Shown: piece after piece, positions 1 to 8,579 of the stretch
Position numbering within the stretch: position 1 is the stretch's first letter
Layout of the letters: each line of letters opens with the position of its first letter
Position numbers and translations under genes: made by a program
Notes under the pieces: model-generated
Told to the model about the DNA's origin: nothing
The model's input: the letters and a program-made list of their open reading frames with translations, nothing else
The model's database searches: none
Assembly (NCBI GenBank): GCA_037147235.1
Contig: JBAWVO010000036.1
Coordinates: 1-33,007, forward strand
DNA from: JANXQG01 sp037147235
Lineage (GTDB): Bacteria > Planctomycetota > Planctomycetia > Pirellulales > Thermoguttaceae
Length of the DNA stretch: 33,007 nucleotides
Direction of reading: 5' to 3'

Positions 1-272
1 TGTCGCAAGAAAAGTAGCAGGCACACTCCGTGTGCCGTCCGCCCCCGCTCGGCGAATGCGCAAAACACGACAGTTATTGGTGCGCCGATCCTTAGGGGGC
101 ACACGCCCCTCTTTCGCACCGACAAAGCCGGGATTATAATGGGAATGGTCTTAGTCTTGAAGTTCTCCGGCCGTGGAGATGACCTATGTCTATTGTTGCA
201 GATGTTTCTCAGCCGCTCGCTGAAGTGCTGTCCCTCGCGCCTCAGGTGCCGCTCTTGCAGTTGAGTGTAATG
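1..272. other. Left-edge non-coding region with two hairpins
   Basis: No convincing gene is seen here; open frames on the plus strand are antisense shadows of the neighbouring gene. Positions 20-36 form a 7-bp hairpin (GGCACAC, TCC, GTGTGCC). Positions 79-120 form a nested hairpin with outer arms GGTGCG/CGCACC and inner arms GGGGC/GCCCC. Both lie downstream of the minus-strand gene that stops at 273 and could help end its transcription, but neither has a clear T-tract. ATTATAAT at 133-140 is self-complementary and contains a perfect -10 hexamer on either strand, without a good -35. Confidence 0.35.
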
Positions 273-1229
273 CTAAAACAACGGCTCCCGCAGTCGTTCC
301 AGCGTGACAATACCAACCGTCTCGCCGTGGGCGTCGATGACTCGGGCAAGGCTGTCGCCGCTGCTCTCCAGTCGCATCAGCGCGGCCAGATGAGAACTGT
401 CGTCACGGACTTCGGGCAAGGGGCGAATGGGGGCCAGGTCGTCGCCTTCGTGCAGACGCAAATCGAGAATCCGCACATAGCCGACCAGTTGGCCGGAGGC
501 GTTGTCAGCGACGGGGATCACGGCGGTATGGTTCCGCTCGGCCAGACGGAGCACGGCCTGCTTGCCCATGTCGGAATGGACCTGCACCATCTGGCTCGGC
601 GGTGTGAGAAACTGCCGCACCGGCTTGCGGGCGACCGCAAGTATTCCATGGGCGAGACTCTGCTGGGCGGGGTGCAGGATGCCGGCTTCGTGCCCTTCGG
701 CCAAGATCCGCCGCAACTCCCGCTGGGCCAATACCAGTCGGATCGGTTCGTGCGAGGTTCGCGTTAGGCTGGCCAATAAGCGGCCTAATAGCCAGAGCAG
801 ACCGGCCAAAGGAAAGAAGAGCACGACGAAGAACAAGAACAATGCTCCGCCGCGCCGCAGCAAGCGGTTCGGTGCCTGGAGAAACAGATTCTTTGGCAGC
901 AACTCACCATAGACCAGTACCATCGGAGCCACAACGATGGAAGCAATGATCTCGGCCATTTCCGGAATCAGCGGAAACGCCTGCCCCATGACAATAACCG
1001 TGGCCAGCGAGATCAGGTAATTGGCCACGCTATTGCCGACCAGGGCCGTGGCGACAAACAGCGCGGAATGATTCGTGAGAAAGAGCAGACCGCGGGCGAT
1101 TCGGTCGCCGCCCATGGCGTCCAACACCAATCGCAGCCGCGTGGCACGATAAAAACCCGTCTCCGAACCGCTGAAGAACGCGCTTAAAAAAAGACCGAAG
1201 ACTCCCAGCCCCAAGGCGGTCCAGATCAT
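273..1229 (-). CDS. CNNM/CorC-type membrane protein (DUF21 plus CBS)
   Basis: A 318-residue membrane protein of the CNNM/HlyC family. Residues 1-165 hold several hydrophobic helices with the family features SGSETGFY near the start and the GELLPKN signature about residue 108, typical of the DUF21 domain. Residues from about 185 onward look like a CBS pair, which in this family binds adenine nucleotides. The C-terminal CorC_HlyC domain of its neighbour is absent. Such proteins are generally thought to act in magnesium or cobalt transport; the substrate cannot be read here. The start ATG overlaps the stop of the upstream gene as ATGA (1226-1229), so the two are probably translationally coupled and may work together as a heteromer (inference). 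Confidence 0.88.
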   Translation of the reverse strand: MIWTALGLGVFGLFLSAFFSGSETGFYRATRLRLVLDAMGGDRIARGLLFLTNHSALFVATALVGNSVANYLISLATVIVMGQAFPLIPEMAEIIASIVVAPMVLVYGELLPKNLFLQAPNRLLRRGGALFLFFVVLFFPLAGLLWLLGRLLASLTRTSHEPIRLVLAQRELRRILAEGHEAGILHPAQQSLAHGILAVARKPVRQFLTPPSQMVQVHSDMGKQAVLRLAERNHTAVIPVADNASGQLVGYVRILDLRLHEGDDLAPIRPLPEVRDDSSHLAALMRLESSGDSLARVIDAHGETVGIVTLERLREPLF

Positions 1230-2476
1230 GAGGTTTCCTCCTTGGCGTCGGGCATGGTCAGTTCAACGAGCAACTGACCGCGCAACGGAACGTCGAGGAT
1301 CTTGAAATGGAACGGTCCCCACGAGCACTCATCACCCAACTCCGGCAACCGTTCGAGCACTTCCTGAATAACGCCGGAAAGCGTGATGCTATGGGTCGCC
1401 GGCTTGTCAATCTGAAAGTATCGCGCCAGGCGACGCACGCCGGTCATGCCCGTGACGTGCCAGACTCCCGGCGCGACGGGCCGGATGGGGTCGCGGCGCA
1501 ACAGCCGTTCGCTGCGGCTGGGGGCACCGCTGAAGAGCGTGTCGAGGATGTCGTCGAAGGTGAGGATGCCGATCGTTTCGCCGAACTCATTGACGACGGC
1601 GGCCACCTCTCGCTTCCGTCGACGGATCAGCTCCAGTACGTCGGCCGCTCGGGTCGACCAAGGCACATAGATCACCGGTTCGGCCAACAGATCCAGCGGA
1701 CCGTCCAGCGTCTGCCAAACGTCGTCTAGGGCAATGGCCGAGGCCACCTCTTCGCTGTCGGCTTCGGTCACCAGAAGATAGCCACCCGACGGCGGCCGGG
1801 CCTTCAGATCGGCCAATGTCACCGGCGGACGGTAGGTGAGAAACTGTGTTCGCGGCCGCATTAGTTCTTCGGCACGGATGTCGGAAAGCAGCACGATGCT
1901 TTCCAGCACGCGCTCTTCCTGCTCCACAAGTGTGGCATCGGCACCCGAGAGTTTCACGGCGCGTTCGAGGTCGCGAACGTGCAGATACGGCTCGGGTTCA
2001 AAGTTTGGCCAGAGCAGGCGGCGGGAGAGCAGCGTGGCCACACGGAAGACCGGCAAGAGCGGATCGATGATACGGATCGTTACGGCCAGGGGAATCGCCA
2101 GCCACACGGCCAGCCGTTGCGGTTGCAGAACGCCCAGGCTTTTCGGCAGCATTTCCCCAAAAGTGATGATCGTCACCAGCGAGCCTGCGGCAAATACCCA
2201 GGCCGCCGTTGCATGGCCGGCCTGTTGCATCTGCAGGCTGAGGATCGAGCCGATCGTGAAGAACGACAGGTTCACGAGCAGATTCCAGAAGAGCACGGCC
2301 GTCAGCAGCCGATCGGGGTCGTTCAGCAGCCGAGCGGTGATTTGCTCTGCCCTGGAACCCTTCGACAGCTCCCTGCGTTGGGCCTTGCGCAGCGAGAACA
2401 TGGCCGCCTCGCTGGCCGAAAAAAAGGCCGAACCGAGCAGGAGGACGGTCATGGTTAGCAGGCAGGGGAGAAGCAT
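1226..2476 (-). CDS. CorC/HlyC-family transporter (DUF21, CBS, CorC_HlyC)
   Basis: A 416-residue membrane protein starting MLLPCLLTM. It has an N-terminal DUF21 membrane region with FSASEAAMFSLRK and the GEMLPKSLG signature, then a CBS pair (from about residue 195), then a C-terminal CorC_HlyC transporter-associated domain ending in a short acidic tail. The open frame extends upstream to 2542, but those 22 extra codons are encoded by 7-bp repeats (2484 onward), so the ATG at 2476, directly before the first hydrophobic helix, is preferred. No clear Shine-Dalgarno sequence precedes it. It overlaps the next gene by ATGA. The likely role is divalent-cation transport or homeostasis, from family knowledge. 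Confidence 0.88.
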   Translation of the reverse strand: MLLPCLLTMTVLLLGSAFFSASEAAMFSLRKAQRRELSKGSRAEQITARLLNDPDRLLTAVLFWNLLVNLSFFTIGSILSLQMQQAGHATAAWVFAAGSLVTIITFGEMLPKSLGVLQPQRLAVWLAIPLAVTIRIIDPLLPVFRVATLLSRRLLWPNFEPEPYLHVRDLERAVKLSGADATLVEQEERVLESIVLLSDIRAEELMRPRTQFLTYRPPVTLADLKARPPSGGYLLVTEADSEEVASAIALDDVWQTLDGPLDLLAEPVIYVPWSTRAADVLELIRRRKREVAAVVNEFGETIGILTFDDILDTLFSGAPSRSERLLRRDPIRPVAPGVWHVTGMTGVRRLARYFQIDKPATHSITLSGVIQEVLERLPELGDECSWGPFHFKILDVPLRGQLLVELTMPDAKEETS

Positions 2477-2483
2477 GGTGTGG

Positions 2484-2590
2484 AATGACGAAATCCGAAA
2501 TCCGAATGACGAAGAATAAAACGCCGCCAGATACTTCGTCATTCGTCATTCGTCATTCGTCATTTTCCTTTCGTCATTCGGATTTCATTC
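2484..2590. repeat. 7-bp repeat array, two complementary arms
   Basis: The left arm (2484-2518) reads in steps of seven: AATGACG, AAATCCG, AAATCCG, AATGACG, AAGAATA. The right arm (2535-2590) reads TTCGTCA four times, then TTTTCCT, TTCGTCA, TTCGGAT, TTCATTC. The arms are complementary in content (TGACGAA against TTCGTCA; ATCCGAA against TTCGGAT), so the block could fold into a long imperfect hairpin. It fills the gap between two minus-strand genes and includes the stop codon of the upstream permease gene at 2585-2587. Confidence 0.85.
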
Positions 2591-4459
2591 AGTCGTTCTT
2601 CCGGTCGTTTCATCAAACTCGTAGATTGCGGGAATCAGGATCGCGGCGGTGGTGAAACCGTAGGCGGTGGCGGCGACGAGCAAGACGATGAGCATGTCGC
2701 CCTGGTCACCACGGAGGAAACTGGTGATCGAATAGAATGTGGCGAAGGGACAGGCGAACGAGGCCAGACCGATGGCTCGCGAGGGATTCTTTGCGCCCAG
2801 CGTCATGTAGAGACCCAGGCCGCCGCCGACCATGAAGGCCAGGAACGGCTGCAATTGAGCATTGAACGAGCCGTTGAAGGCGACCATGATCCGCATGCAC
2901 GTGGCCACGCCAACCAGCAGGAAGAAAACCGTACCCAGGCTTGTGGCAATCGCGCTCCGCGAGTTCTCGTGGATCAACCCGGCGTGCAGACCGACCACGG
3001 CGACAAAGACGTACAAAACCCCCATGCCGACCCAAAGATAGACAAGGTTCTCTAGGCCCATCACTCCTTGCCAACTGAGATAGCCGCAGAGCAGCATCGG
3101 AAGCAGCACGATTTCTTTGGTGTTATAGAAAATCCCGCCCAGTTTACCGAAGATGAACTCTTTGGGCGTGAGGTCGGAAACCAGCAGCAGATCAAGGGCT
3201 TTTATGTCGCGTTCCGCAGTCAGGGCAGTCACGGCCTGAGCGTTCACCAGCAAAAGGCTTAACAACAGCATGGGCAGCAAGGCCAATGCCCCCCGGGCGA
3301 GGCCCATTGGCTCGTGGCCGCTGGTGATACGTCCCAGGTTGCAGGCCGCCAGGGCGAACAGCACCAGGAAGGTCAGTCGCACAATGAGGATTTTCCGTCC
3401 ATAGGCCCAGGTGCGGATCTCGCGCCACAGGACCGGATTGTCCCAAACGATGCGATGGGGCGTGGGGGGGGAGGCGTTGGGCGTTGGGCGTGAGGCGTTG
3501 GGCGTGGGGCGTTGGGCGTGGGGCGCGAGGGGTGTAACAGAATCCCCGCTCCCCGCTCCACGCTCCCCGCTCCACGCCTCACGCCTCACGCTCCGCGCTC
3601 CCCGCTCTCCGCTCCCCGCTTCTCCCGGCTTCTGCCTCGGTTCATCCTGACCCGAGGCATTCCAGGCTCTCACACGAACCACGGCCAGCCCGTTGAGTAG
3701 CAGGGTCAGGGCCGCCGCCACGAGCAGGTATAGATAGATCGGCGAGCCGAGCCATTCCAAGCCAGGGATCGACTGCGTGTCGGGCCGCGAGGCCGCCAGG
3801 ATCGCCTGCCAGGGGCTGACGGCCGTCGCCCAGATGTGGGCGGGTAGACCGGCTGGCGCGTGTCCAAGAACACTGGCGGCGAACATCTCGCCCAAGGCAA
3901 GCCAAAGGACGAGGATCAGCACGAATAGGGCCAGGGCTTGAAAGGTTTTTTCCCGCCAGAGCGCCAGCATCGAGCCGAGGCTGCCGCAGACAATAATACT
4001 TGCCGCCGTGACTGCCGCCGTGCGCGCGATCTGTCCGACGGAAATTCCACCCAGCAGCGATAACAGCATGAAAACCGGTAACCCGGCGGCAAACATCACC
4101 AGCACATGCAGCAAGCTGGCCAGGAGTTTTCCGAGCACGAGTTCCTGGTTTGAAAGGTTCGTCAGCATCAGCAGGACAAAGGTCCGCCGGTCTTTTTCCT
4201 GGGCGACGGCACTAGCGGCCAGCATGGCGGAGAAGAAGACGGCCAGGGCCAGTTGCAGCGGGGCGAGAATCTGGAAGACCAGGCCGGCGAATTGTGCCAA
4301 GTCACCCACGTCGCGGACAATTTGCGTGCCGGTGAGTACCAGCCAGGCCGTACAGATCAAAAGCAACAAAGCCGCCGCGTAGGCACTGCGTGCGATGTAG
4401 ATCTGCGTGCGCCGTGGGGCAATCACGACTTCACGGGTAAAAACGGGACCGAGTAACAA
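2585..4459 (-). CDS. ABC-2 type transporter permease with two membrane halves
   Basis: A 624-residue integral membrane protein that looks like two ABC-2 permease halves in one chain. The first half (residues 1-270) carries the QEKDRRTF segment and the LVLGKLLASLL coupling-type region. The second half (from about 345) starts WDNPVLWREIRTW and repeats the pattern with TAERDIKALDLLL and EFIFGKLGG. The two are joined by a low-complexity linker (about 280-342) made of 7-residue repeats such as RPTPNAS, encoded by a 7-bp DNA repeat at 3472-3625. The start is a TTG at 4459, placed just before LLGPVFTREV, the usual beginning in my recollection of this group. No ATPase gene is adjacent, so its partner must lie elsewhere; the substrate is unknown. 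Confidence 0.82.
   Translation of the reverse strand: MLLGPVFTREVVIAPRRTQIYIARSAYAAALLLLICTAWLVLTGTQIVRDVGDLAQFAGLVFQILAPLQLALAVFFSAMLAASAVAQEKDRRTFVLLMLTNLSNQELVLGKLLASLLHVLVMFAAGLPVFMLLSLLGGISVGQIARTAAVTAASIIVCGSLGSMLALWREKTFQALALFVLILVLWLALGEMFAASVLGHAPAGLPAHIWATAVSPWQAILAASRPDTQSIPGLEWLGSPIYLYLLVAAALTLLLNGLAVVRVRAWNASGQDEPRQKPGEAGSGERGARSVRREAWSGERGAGSGDSVTPLAPHAQRPTPNASRPTPNASPPTPHRIVWDNPVLWREIRTWAYGRKILIVRLTFLVLFALAACNLGRITSGHEPMGLARGALALLPMLLLSLLLVNAQAVTALTAERDIKALDLLLVSDLTPKEFIFGKLGGIFYNTKEIVLLPMLLCGYLSWQGVMGLENLVYLWVGMGVLYVFVAVVGLHAGLIHENSRSAIATSLGTVFFLLVGVATCMRIMVAFNGSFNAQLQPFLAFMVGGGLGLYMTLGAKNPSRAIGLASFACPFATFYSITSFLRGDQGDMLIVLLVAATAYGFTTAAILIPAIYEFDETTGRTTE
3472..3625. repeat. 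Intragenic 7-bp repeat array, 22 units
   Basis: Exactly 154 bases can be read as 22 consecutive 7-mers. The left half has variants of GGGCGTG (AGGCGTT, GGGCGTT, GGGCGTG, GGGCGCG). The central unit is TAACAGA (3535-3541). The right half has variants of CTCCCCG (CTCCACG, CCTCACG, CTCCGCG, CTCTCCG). The halves are partly complementary, giving a hairpin-like block. The period is kept while the units diverge. The array stays open in the frame of the ABC permease on the minus strand, where it encodes 7-residue peptide repeats in the linker between the two membrane halves. Confidence 0.9.
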
Positions 4460-4606
4460 CGGAAATCTCTCTAATCGAGGGGGCTGAAATGGAATACTTC
4501 AATGATAACACAGACTGGCGCTTCGACGAAAGTAGCAGGGGAATGTCATGGAGGGCGTTCCCTACCGTCGCACGCAAACTGAAACCGTAAATATTTCACC
4601 CCCCGG

Positions 4607-4636
4607 TTGCCTTTTCGCTGGCTGGTAGGGTATCCT
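4607..4636 (+). promoter_or_regulatory. Possible sigma-70 promoter upstream of the DUF4058 gene
   Basis: TTGCCT (4607-4612) and TATCCT (4631-4636) are separated by 18 bases, about 53 bases before the ATG at 4689. Each hexamer matches the consensus at four of six positions. It lies in the 229-base region between divergent genes. Confidence 0.3.
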
Positions 4637-4688
4637 TGATAGAGGCATTTCACCACAATTCGAGCGGTTGGCCTTAAAGGAGAACCTA

Positions 4689-5460
4689 ATGTCGATGATT
4701 TTTCCTGGCATGGACCCCTATCTCGAGAATCCGCAGCTTTGGCCGGGGGTGCATACTCGATTAATCGTCTACCTTGCCGACCAGTTGCAGCTCCTCTTGC
4801 CAGCGCGCGGTTGAAGAGCGGGTGTACGTGGAAGGCACCGACCGCCAATACATCCCTGATGTTTGGATCAAGCGATCAGAACATCCGCAGCGATCGGGGG
4901 GCGCGGCAGTTGCCGAAATGGAAGAACCCTTGGTTGTCCAGTCGCCTGGCCCGGAGATTCATGAGGCTTACATTGAAATCCTCGATTTGTTCTCCGACCA
5001 GCAAGTCGTTACCGTGATCGAGGTTCTCAGTCCAACGAATAAATTTCAGGGCCAGGGTCGCGACTTGTATCTGGCGACGCAGCGTCACGTTCTATGCAGC
5101 AACGCGCACTTGGTGGAGATTGATCTGCTTCGCGTCGGCCCCCATGTTCTGGCGGTTCCGCACTTTTTGGTCGAGGGCCGCACTGCGTACGATTACCTTG
5201 TATGCGTCAACCGTGCTCGGCCGCCGCGTTCCAGCTACGAACTCTACCCTCATCGCCTCCGCGAACCGCTCCCGCGATTTGGCATTCCCCTGGCGGGCGA
5301 CGATCCCGATGTGCCGCTCGATCTTCAGGCAGCGATTGCCCAGACCTATAAAGCGGCCGGTTATCGCAGTCGGATCGACTATTCCGGCCCCTGCCAGCCG
5401 CCGCTTTCGGTGGAGGACCAGGCGTGGGCGAATGAGTTCATCGGCCTTGCTCCCGCCTAA
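4689..5460 (+). pseudogene. DUF4058 family gene, broken by a frameshift
   Basis: The gene begins at ATG 4689 behind a good ribosome site (AAAGGAG at 4676-4682) and reads MSMIFPGMDPYLE, then WPGVHTRLIVYLADQLQ, the characteristic DUF4058 N-terminus. This frame stops at TGA 4812-4814. The rest of the family pattern (VEERVYVEG, RQYIPDVWI, VIEVLSPTNK, LPRFGIPL, then an intact C-terminus ending at 5460) continues in another frame from about 4802. As I recall the family, a few residues resembling RYVA normally sit at the junction, so a small deletion not divisible by three is the likely lesion. The biochemical function of DUF4058 is unknown; many planctomycetes and cyanobacteria carry multiple copies. 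The well-kept reading frames on both sides suggest a recent break or a sequencing error. Confidence 0.85.
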
Positions 5461-6067
5461 CCGCTATCTTCGCCATGGCCGCTTTATGCGAAAAAACCGT
5501 CTTCCTCGCTACAACCGGAGAAAGAGTCTAAAGTCCAACCCCGATTCAGGGCGAATCTACTCATTGGATGGCTTGTTCTACTGCCGAGGCATCTTTCAGA
5601 TGCTCGCGAACGGTGGAATGAGCTATCGCAGGGGGGGAACCTGCCTTGAAGGCCACGCCTTGACGATTCGTCGTGATAGACTCTCCATGGCGTTTCGCTC
5701 GCTCGTATCTCTCCTGCCTGTTGTAGTTCGCCGGACGATTGTAGATGGCAGCAGAGTAATTCGTAATGGGATGAGCAAACCATGCATTCCCTATTTTACG
5801 GATTTTCTCTGACTTCCGAATGCAAGGTTGCCGATGTAGTAAGTACGGCGCGGATCAGAGGGAGCTGAACCATAGCCACGAGTAGCGAATTACGGATAGC
5901 CCCGACCCAGAGGATTGCGGTTCCACTGACCGGATTTGCCGGTTGGTTCGATGGAGCGATGTAAAAGGGAAATGCCGCAACCCAGGGGCAATAGCGTCTT
6001 GCCGAGACAGAGGGGTCGAAGGTGAGACACAACCCAAACCAACGTGAGAGATTTCGGAGAGCCTGCA
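5461..6067. other. 607-base gap with no supported gene
   Basis: Several open frames cross this stretch on both strands, but none has recognisable motifs or a good ribosome site, and they overlap one another. The plus-strand frame that continues past 5460 is an off-frame reading of the DUF4058 gene followed by basic-rich sequence. It may hold the leader and promoter of the HTH-receiver gene at 6068, or decayed sequence. Confidence 0.4.
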
Positions 6068-6640
6068 ATGAAGGTCTTCACAACAGGACAGGTCGCTAAA
6101 ATTTGTAAGGTGGCACCGCGCACCGTCAGCAAGTGGTTCGACTCGGGACGGCTACGTGGGTACCGTATTCCAGGATCGCAGGACCGGCGAATTCCTCGAG
6201 AATACTTGATCAAGTTCCTCAAAGAGCATGGCATGCCTTTGGGGGATCTCGAAGACGAAGCCAAGGCCAAGGTGCTCATCGTGGCACAGGACCAGGTACT
6301 CGTCGAGAACGTGAAGCGGGAACTTCCGCTGGAACGCTCGTTTAAGGTTGCCGTGGCTGCCAGCGGTTTTGACGCCGGCATCCAGGCCGAGAGTTTCCAT
6401 CCGGACTGTATCATCGTCGATTTCTCGATCGGCCGCACCGAAGCGTTGCAGATTTGTCAAAATCTGCGCCGCAATTCGGAGTTTGCCGACGTGATTTTGA
6501 TCGCCTTGCTGCCCGATGACGGCAGCTCGACGAGCTTCGATCGTTCAAGCATCAATGAGACGTTCAAGAAGCCGTTTGATGCGGCTCTCTTGGCCGAGCG
6601 TCTTCGGACGCTGATTGGTGCGAAGAAAGAGCTTGTTTAG
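6068..6640 (+). CDS. HTH (MerR/excisionase-like) plus receiver-domain regulator
   Basis: A 190-residue protein. Residues 2-55 form a MerR/excisionase-type winged helix (FTTGQVAKICKVAPRTVSKW, then GRLRGYRIPGS and RRIPREYL). Residues 68-185 form a CheY-like receiver (KVLIVAQDQ, IIVDFS, FKKPFD). The likely phosphoacceptor is D118 and the conserved lysine is K168. The usual acidic pair is reduced to D75, and the conserved Thr/Ser position falls at L147, so switching may be altered. The ATG at 6068 was chosen over the frame's earlier start at 6044 because it directly precedes the HTH and has GGAGAG upstream. It probably binds DNA as a transcription regulator; no partner kinase is adjacent. Transcription probably ends at 6783-6819. 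Confidence 0.85.
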   Translation: MKVFTTGQVAKICKVAPRTVSKWFDSGRLRGYRIPGSQDRRIPREYLIKFLKEHGMPLGDLEDEAKAKVLIVAQDQVLVENVKRELPLERSFKVAVAASGFDAGIQAESFHPDCIIVDFSIGRTEALQICQNLRRNSEFADVILIALLPDDGSSTSFDRSSINETFKKPFDAALLAERLRTLIGAKKELV

Positions 6641-6782
6641 TCTTCGTCCAGCTACGCAGGTTTTTGCGATTGCCCGACAAGGTCTCGGAGGGTTCGGAGT
6701 CAAGGACTTCGATCCCAAGAACGTCTTGCCGGGGACGCAAAAGCCCGCGTTATTAACATTTATCTCGCCGATACAAATTAAC

Positions 6783-6819
6783 CCGTCGCGGTTTAGACCA
6801 CCGCGACGGTTATTTTTTT
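6783..6819 (+). terminator. Intrinsic terminator between convergent genes
   Basis: A perfect 10-bp stem (6783-6792 with 6800-6809) encloses a 7-base loop and is followed by TTATTTTTTT. It lies between the plus-strand HTH-receiver gene and the minus-strand ABC permease, so it best fits the end of the plus-strand transcript. Reading left, the bases after the stem are T-poor, so it would be weaker for the ABC operon. Confidence 0.88.
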
Positions 6820-6824
6820 CTTGG

Positions 6825-8579
6825 TTAATGAAACTCCTGCCGGCGAAAGGTGCGAATGCCGACCCACATGGGCAGAAGTACGGCCAGCGCGCCGGCGAGG
6901 AGACTGCCGAGCGAGCCAACGATGAGCCAGGATCGGATGAAAGGTGCGCTCTCGCCGCTGAACGCGAATGTGGGTTCCATCTGCCGAGCAAAATAGACGT
7001 GACACGGCAAGGTCGTCAGCACCAAGACCAGCACGATGAAAAATGTGCTGATTACCAGGTTCAGCGTCCCGCCAAAGCCGGCGGCGATCCGTGAAGGCGA
7101 TTGCTCGGTAATCACCGGCAGCCTAGCTCCCAGTCCGACGCCGATGCCCGAGAGGCCCAGACACAAAAGCAACGAAGTTCCTTGGTGCTGCACGATCAGC
7201 ATCGGCGGAATTCCAAGCCGCCAGTCGCTGAGCAGGATCAGCAGGCCGCAGGGGATCAGGAGGCAGCCGACCGAGAAGAGAAACTTGGCCCACAGGATGG
7301 AATCTCGTTTCAGCGGTAGCAGGCCGAGGAGCCCAAAGTGGCGGCTTTCGAGGCTGACCAGGGGGAAGACGAACCGCGTCGTGAAGGTCGACATGAGCAG
7401 GCCCACGACCGAAAGGTTCATGAAGCTGACGATATTCACCCACGGGGAAACGCGGATCGAGTAGCGCACGGGGTGTACGTTTGCAAAGTACATCAACAGC
7501 AGGCAGATCAGGATCAGGAATTGGGACCATTGTAACGGATCGCGGCGGAACAACCGCACATCTTTCACCAGAATCAGCCGCACGGAGGGCGAGAGAAATC
7601 CAAGGCAGCGGTTCAGCATGCGGTCGAACCATCCCGCATGCACCCGGGTCGGCGGCGAGCCGAAGCCGGCGACCTCCCAGTAGGCCCTGCGGTAGATTCG
7701 CGCGGCGAACATCCCGGCCAGTTCGCGGAAGAACAGCGCATTCGCGATCAAGAGTACCAAAAACATCGCGCCCTCCGACCAAGCGTTGCCGGCCGCTTCC
7801 AGCAAGCCCGAGCTAAGCCACCAGTTGGGCAGCGGCTTCTCCTGGGCCAATTGCAGGCGGCAGAGCATTTCCTGAAACCAACGGGGAGTGAGCAGATCGG
7901 TTTCCGGCCGTGAGAAAAGCGACCCGAAGCACCAGACCGTCACCCCAATCATCAAAACGACGGTCAACGCGAGGAGATGGCCCCGCTTTCGTGGAAAAAA
8001 GTGCAGGATTGCCAAGAGTAGGATTGCACCGATCCCCGCCGGAATGAAGACGAAGGCGACCAACATCGGCAGCATCATGGCGTAGTAGTACCAAGGGGCA
8101 TGGGCTACTACACCGTAGGCCACCAGCATCGGGCTGCCCAGGAGTACGAAGCCCCAACTGCTGAGCATTACGGCGTGCTGGAATTTATGCTGGAAAATCC
8201 ACTCTTCGCGAATCGGCATGGTAAGCAGATAGGCGACCTCGCTGCCGTGGAACAGCGAGCCGTAGAGGATTACGCCCGATGAGAAGATCAGCATCAGAAA
8301 CAGGGCGAGGAAGAACATGTTGAAAATAGCATGCACGATCTGCTCGTGAATCCGCAGCGGAAGCGTTCCCTTCATGAAGTGAAAGCCCTCCAGTACCAGG
8401 TGGAACAGGCCGAACCACAACAGGATGCTCAGGACGATGACCAGCGCGTAGCGCAGCCGAGATTTGGCAAATCCCTGGGCGAGTTGCGTCCGCAAAATCC
8501 TCCACTCCAGACGCAGGAATCCTCGCGATTCGGCTTCCGGTGAAGGCAAACCAACAGGGGGATTGGTGTCCACTGTCAT
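6825..8579 (-). CDS. ABC transporter membrane subunit
   Basis: A 584-residue, very hydrophobic protein with about ten to twelve predicted membrane helices, starting MTVDTNPPVGL before the first helix at about residue 45. It contains a short Arg/Leu-rich stretch (RRDPLQWSQFLIL) and PLVSLESRHFGLLGLLPLKR, a cytosolic segment typical of ABC-2 exporter permeases, where the ATPase docks. It follows the ATPase gene with an ATGA overlap (8576-8579), so the two are almost certainly one transporter. It is the last gene of the operon. The substrate is unknown. Confidence 0.82.
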   Translation of the reverse strand: MTVDTNPPVGLPSPEAESRGFLRLEWRILRTQLAQGFAKSRLRYALVIVLSILLWFGLFHLVLEGFHFMKGTLPLRIHEQIVHAIFNMFFLALFLMLIFSSGVILYGSLFHGSEVAYLLTMPIREEWIFQHKFQHAVMLSSWGFVLLGSPMLVAYGVVAHAPWYYYAMMLPMLVAFVFIPAGIGAILLLAILHFFPRKRGHLLALTVVLMIGVTVWCFGSLFSRPETDLLTPRWFQEMLCRLQLAQEKPLPNWWLSSGLLEAAGNAWSEGAMFLVLLIANALFFRELAGMFAARIYRRAYWEVAGFGSPPTRVHAGWFDRMLNRCLGFLSPSVRLILVKDVRLFRRDPLQWSQFLILICLLLMYFANVHPVRYSIRVSPWVNIVSFMNLSVVGLLMSTFTTRFVFPLVSLESRHFGLLGLLPLKRDSILWAKFLFSVGCLLIPCGLLILLSDWRLGIPPMLIVQHQGTSLLLCLGLSGIGVGLGARLPVITEQSPSRIAAGFGGTLNLVISTFFIVLVLVLTTLPCHVYFARQMEPTFAFSGESAPFIRSWLIVGSLGSLLAGALAVLLPMWVGIRTFRRQEFH

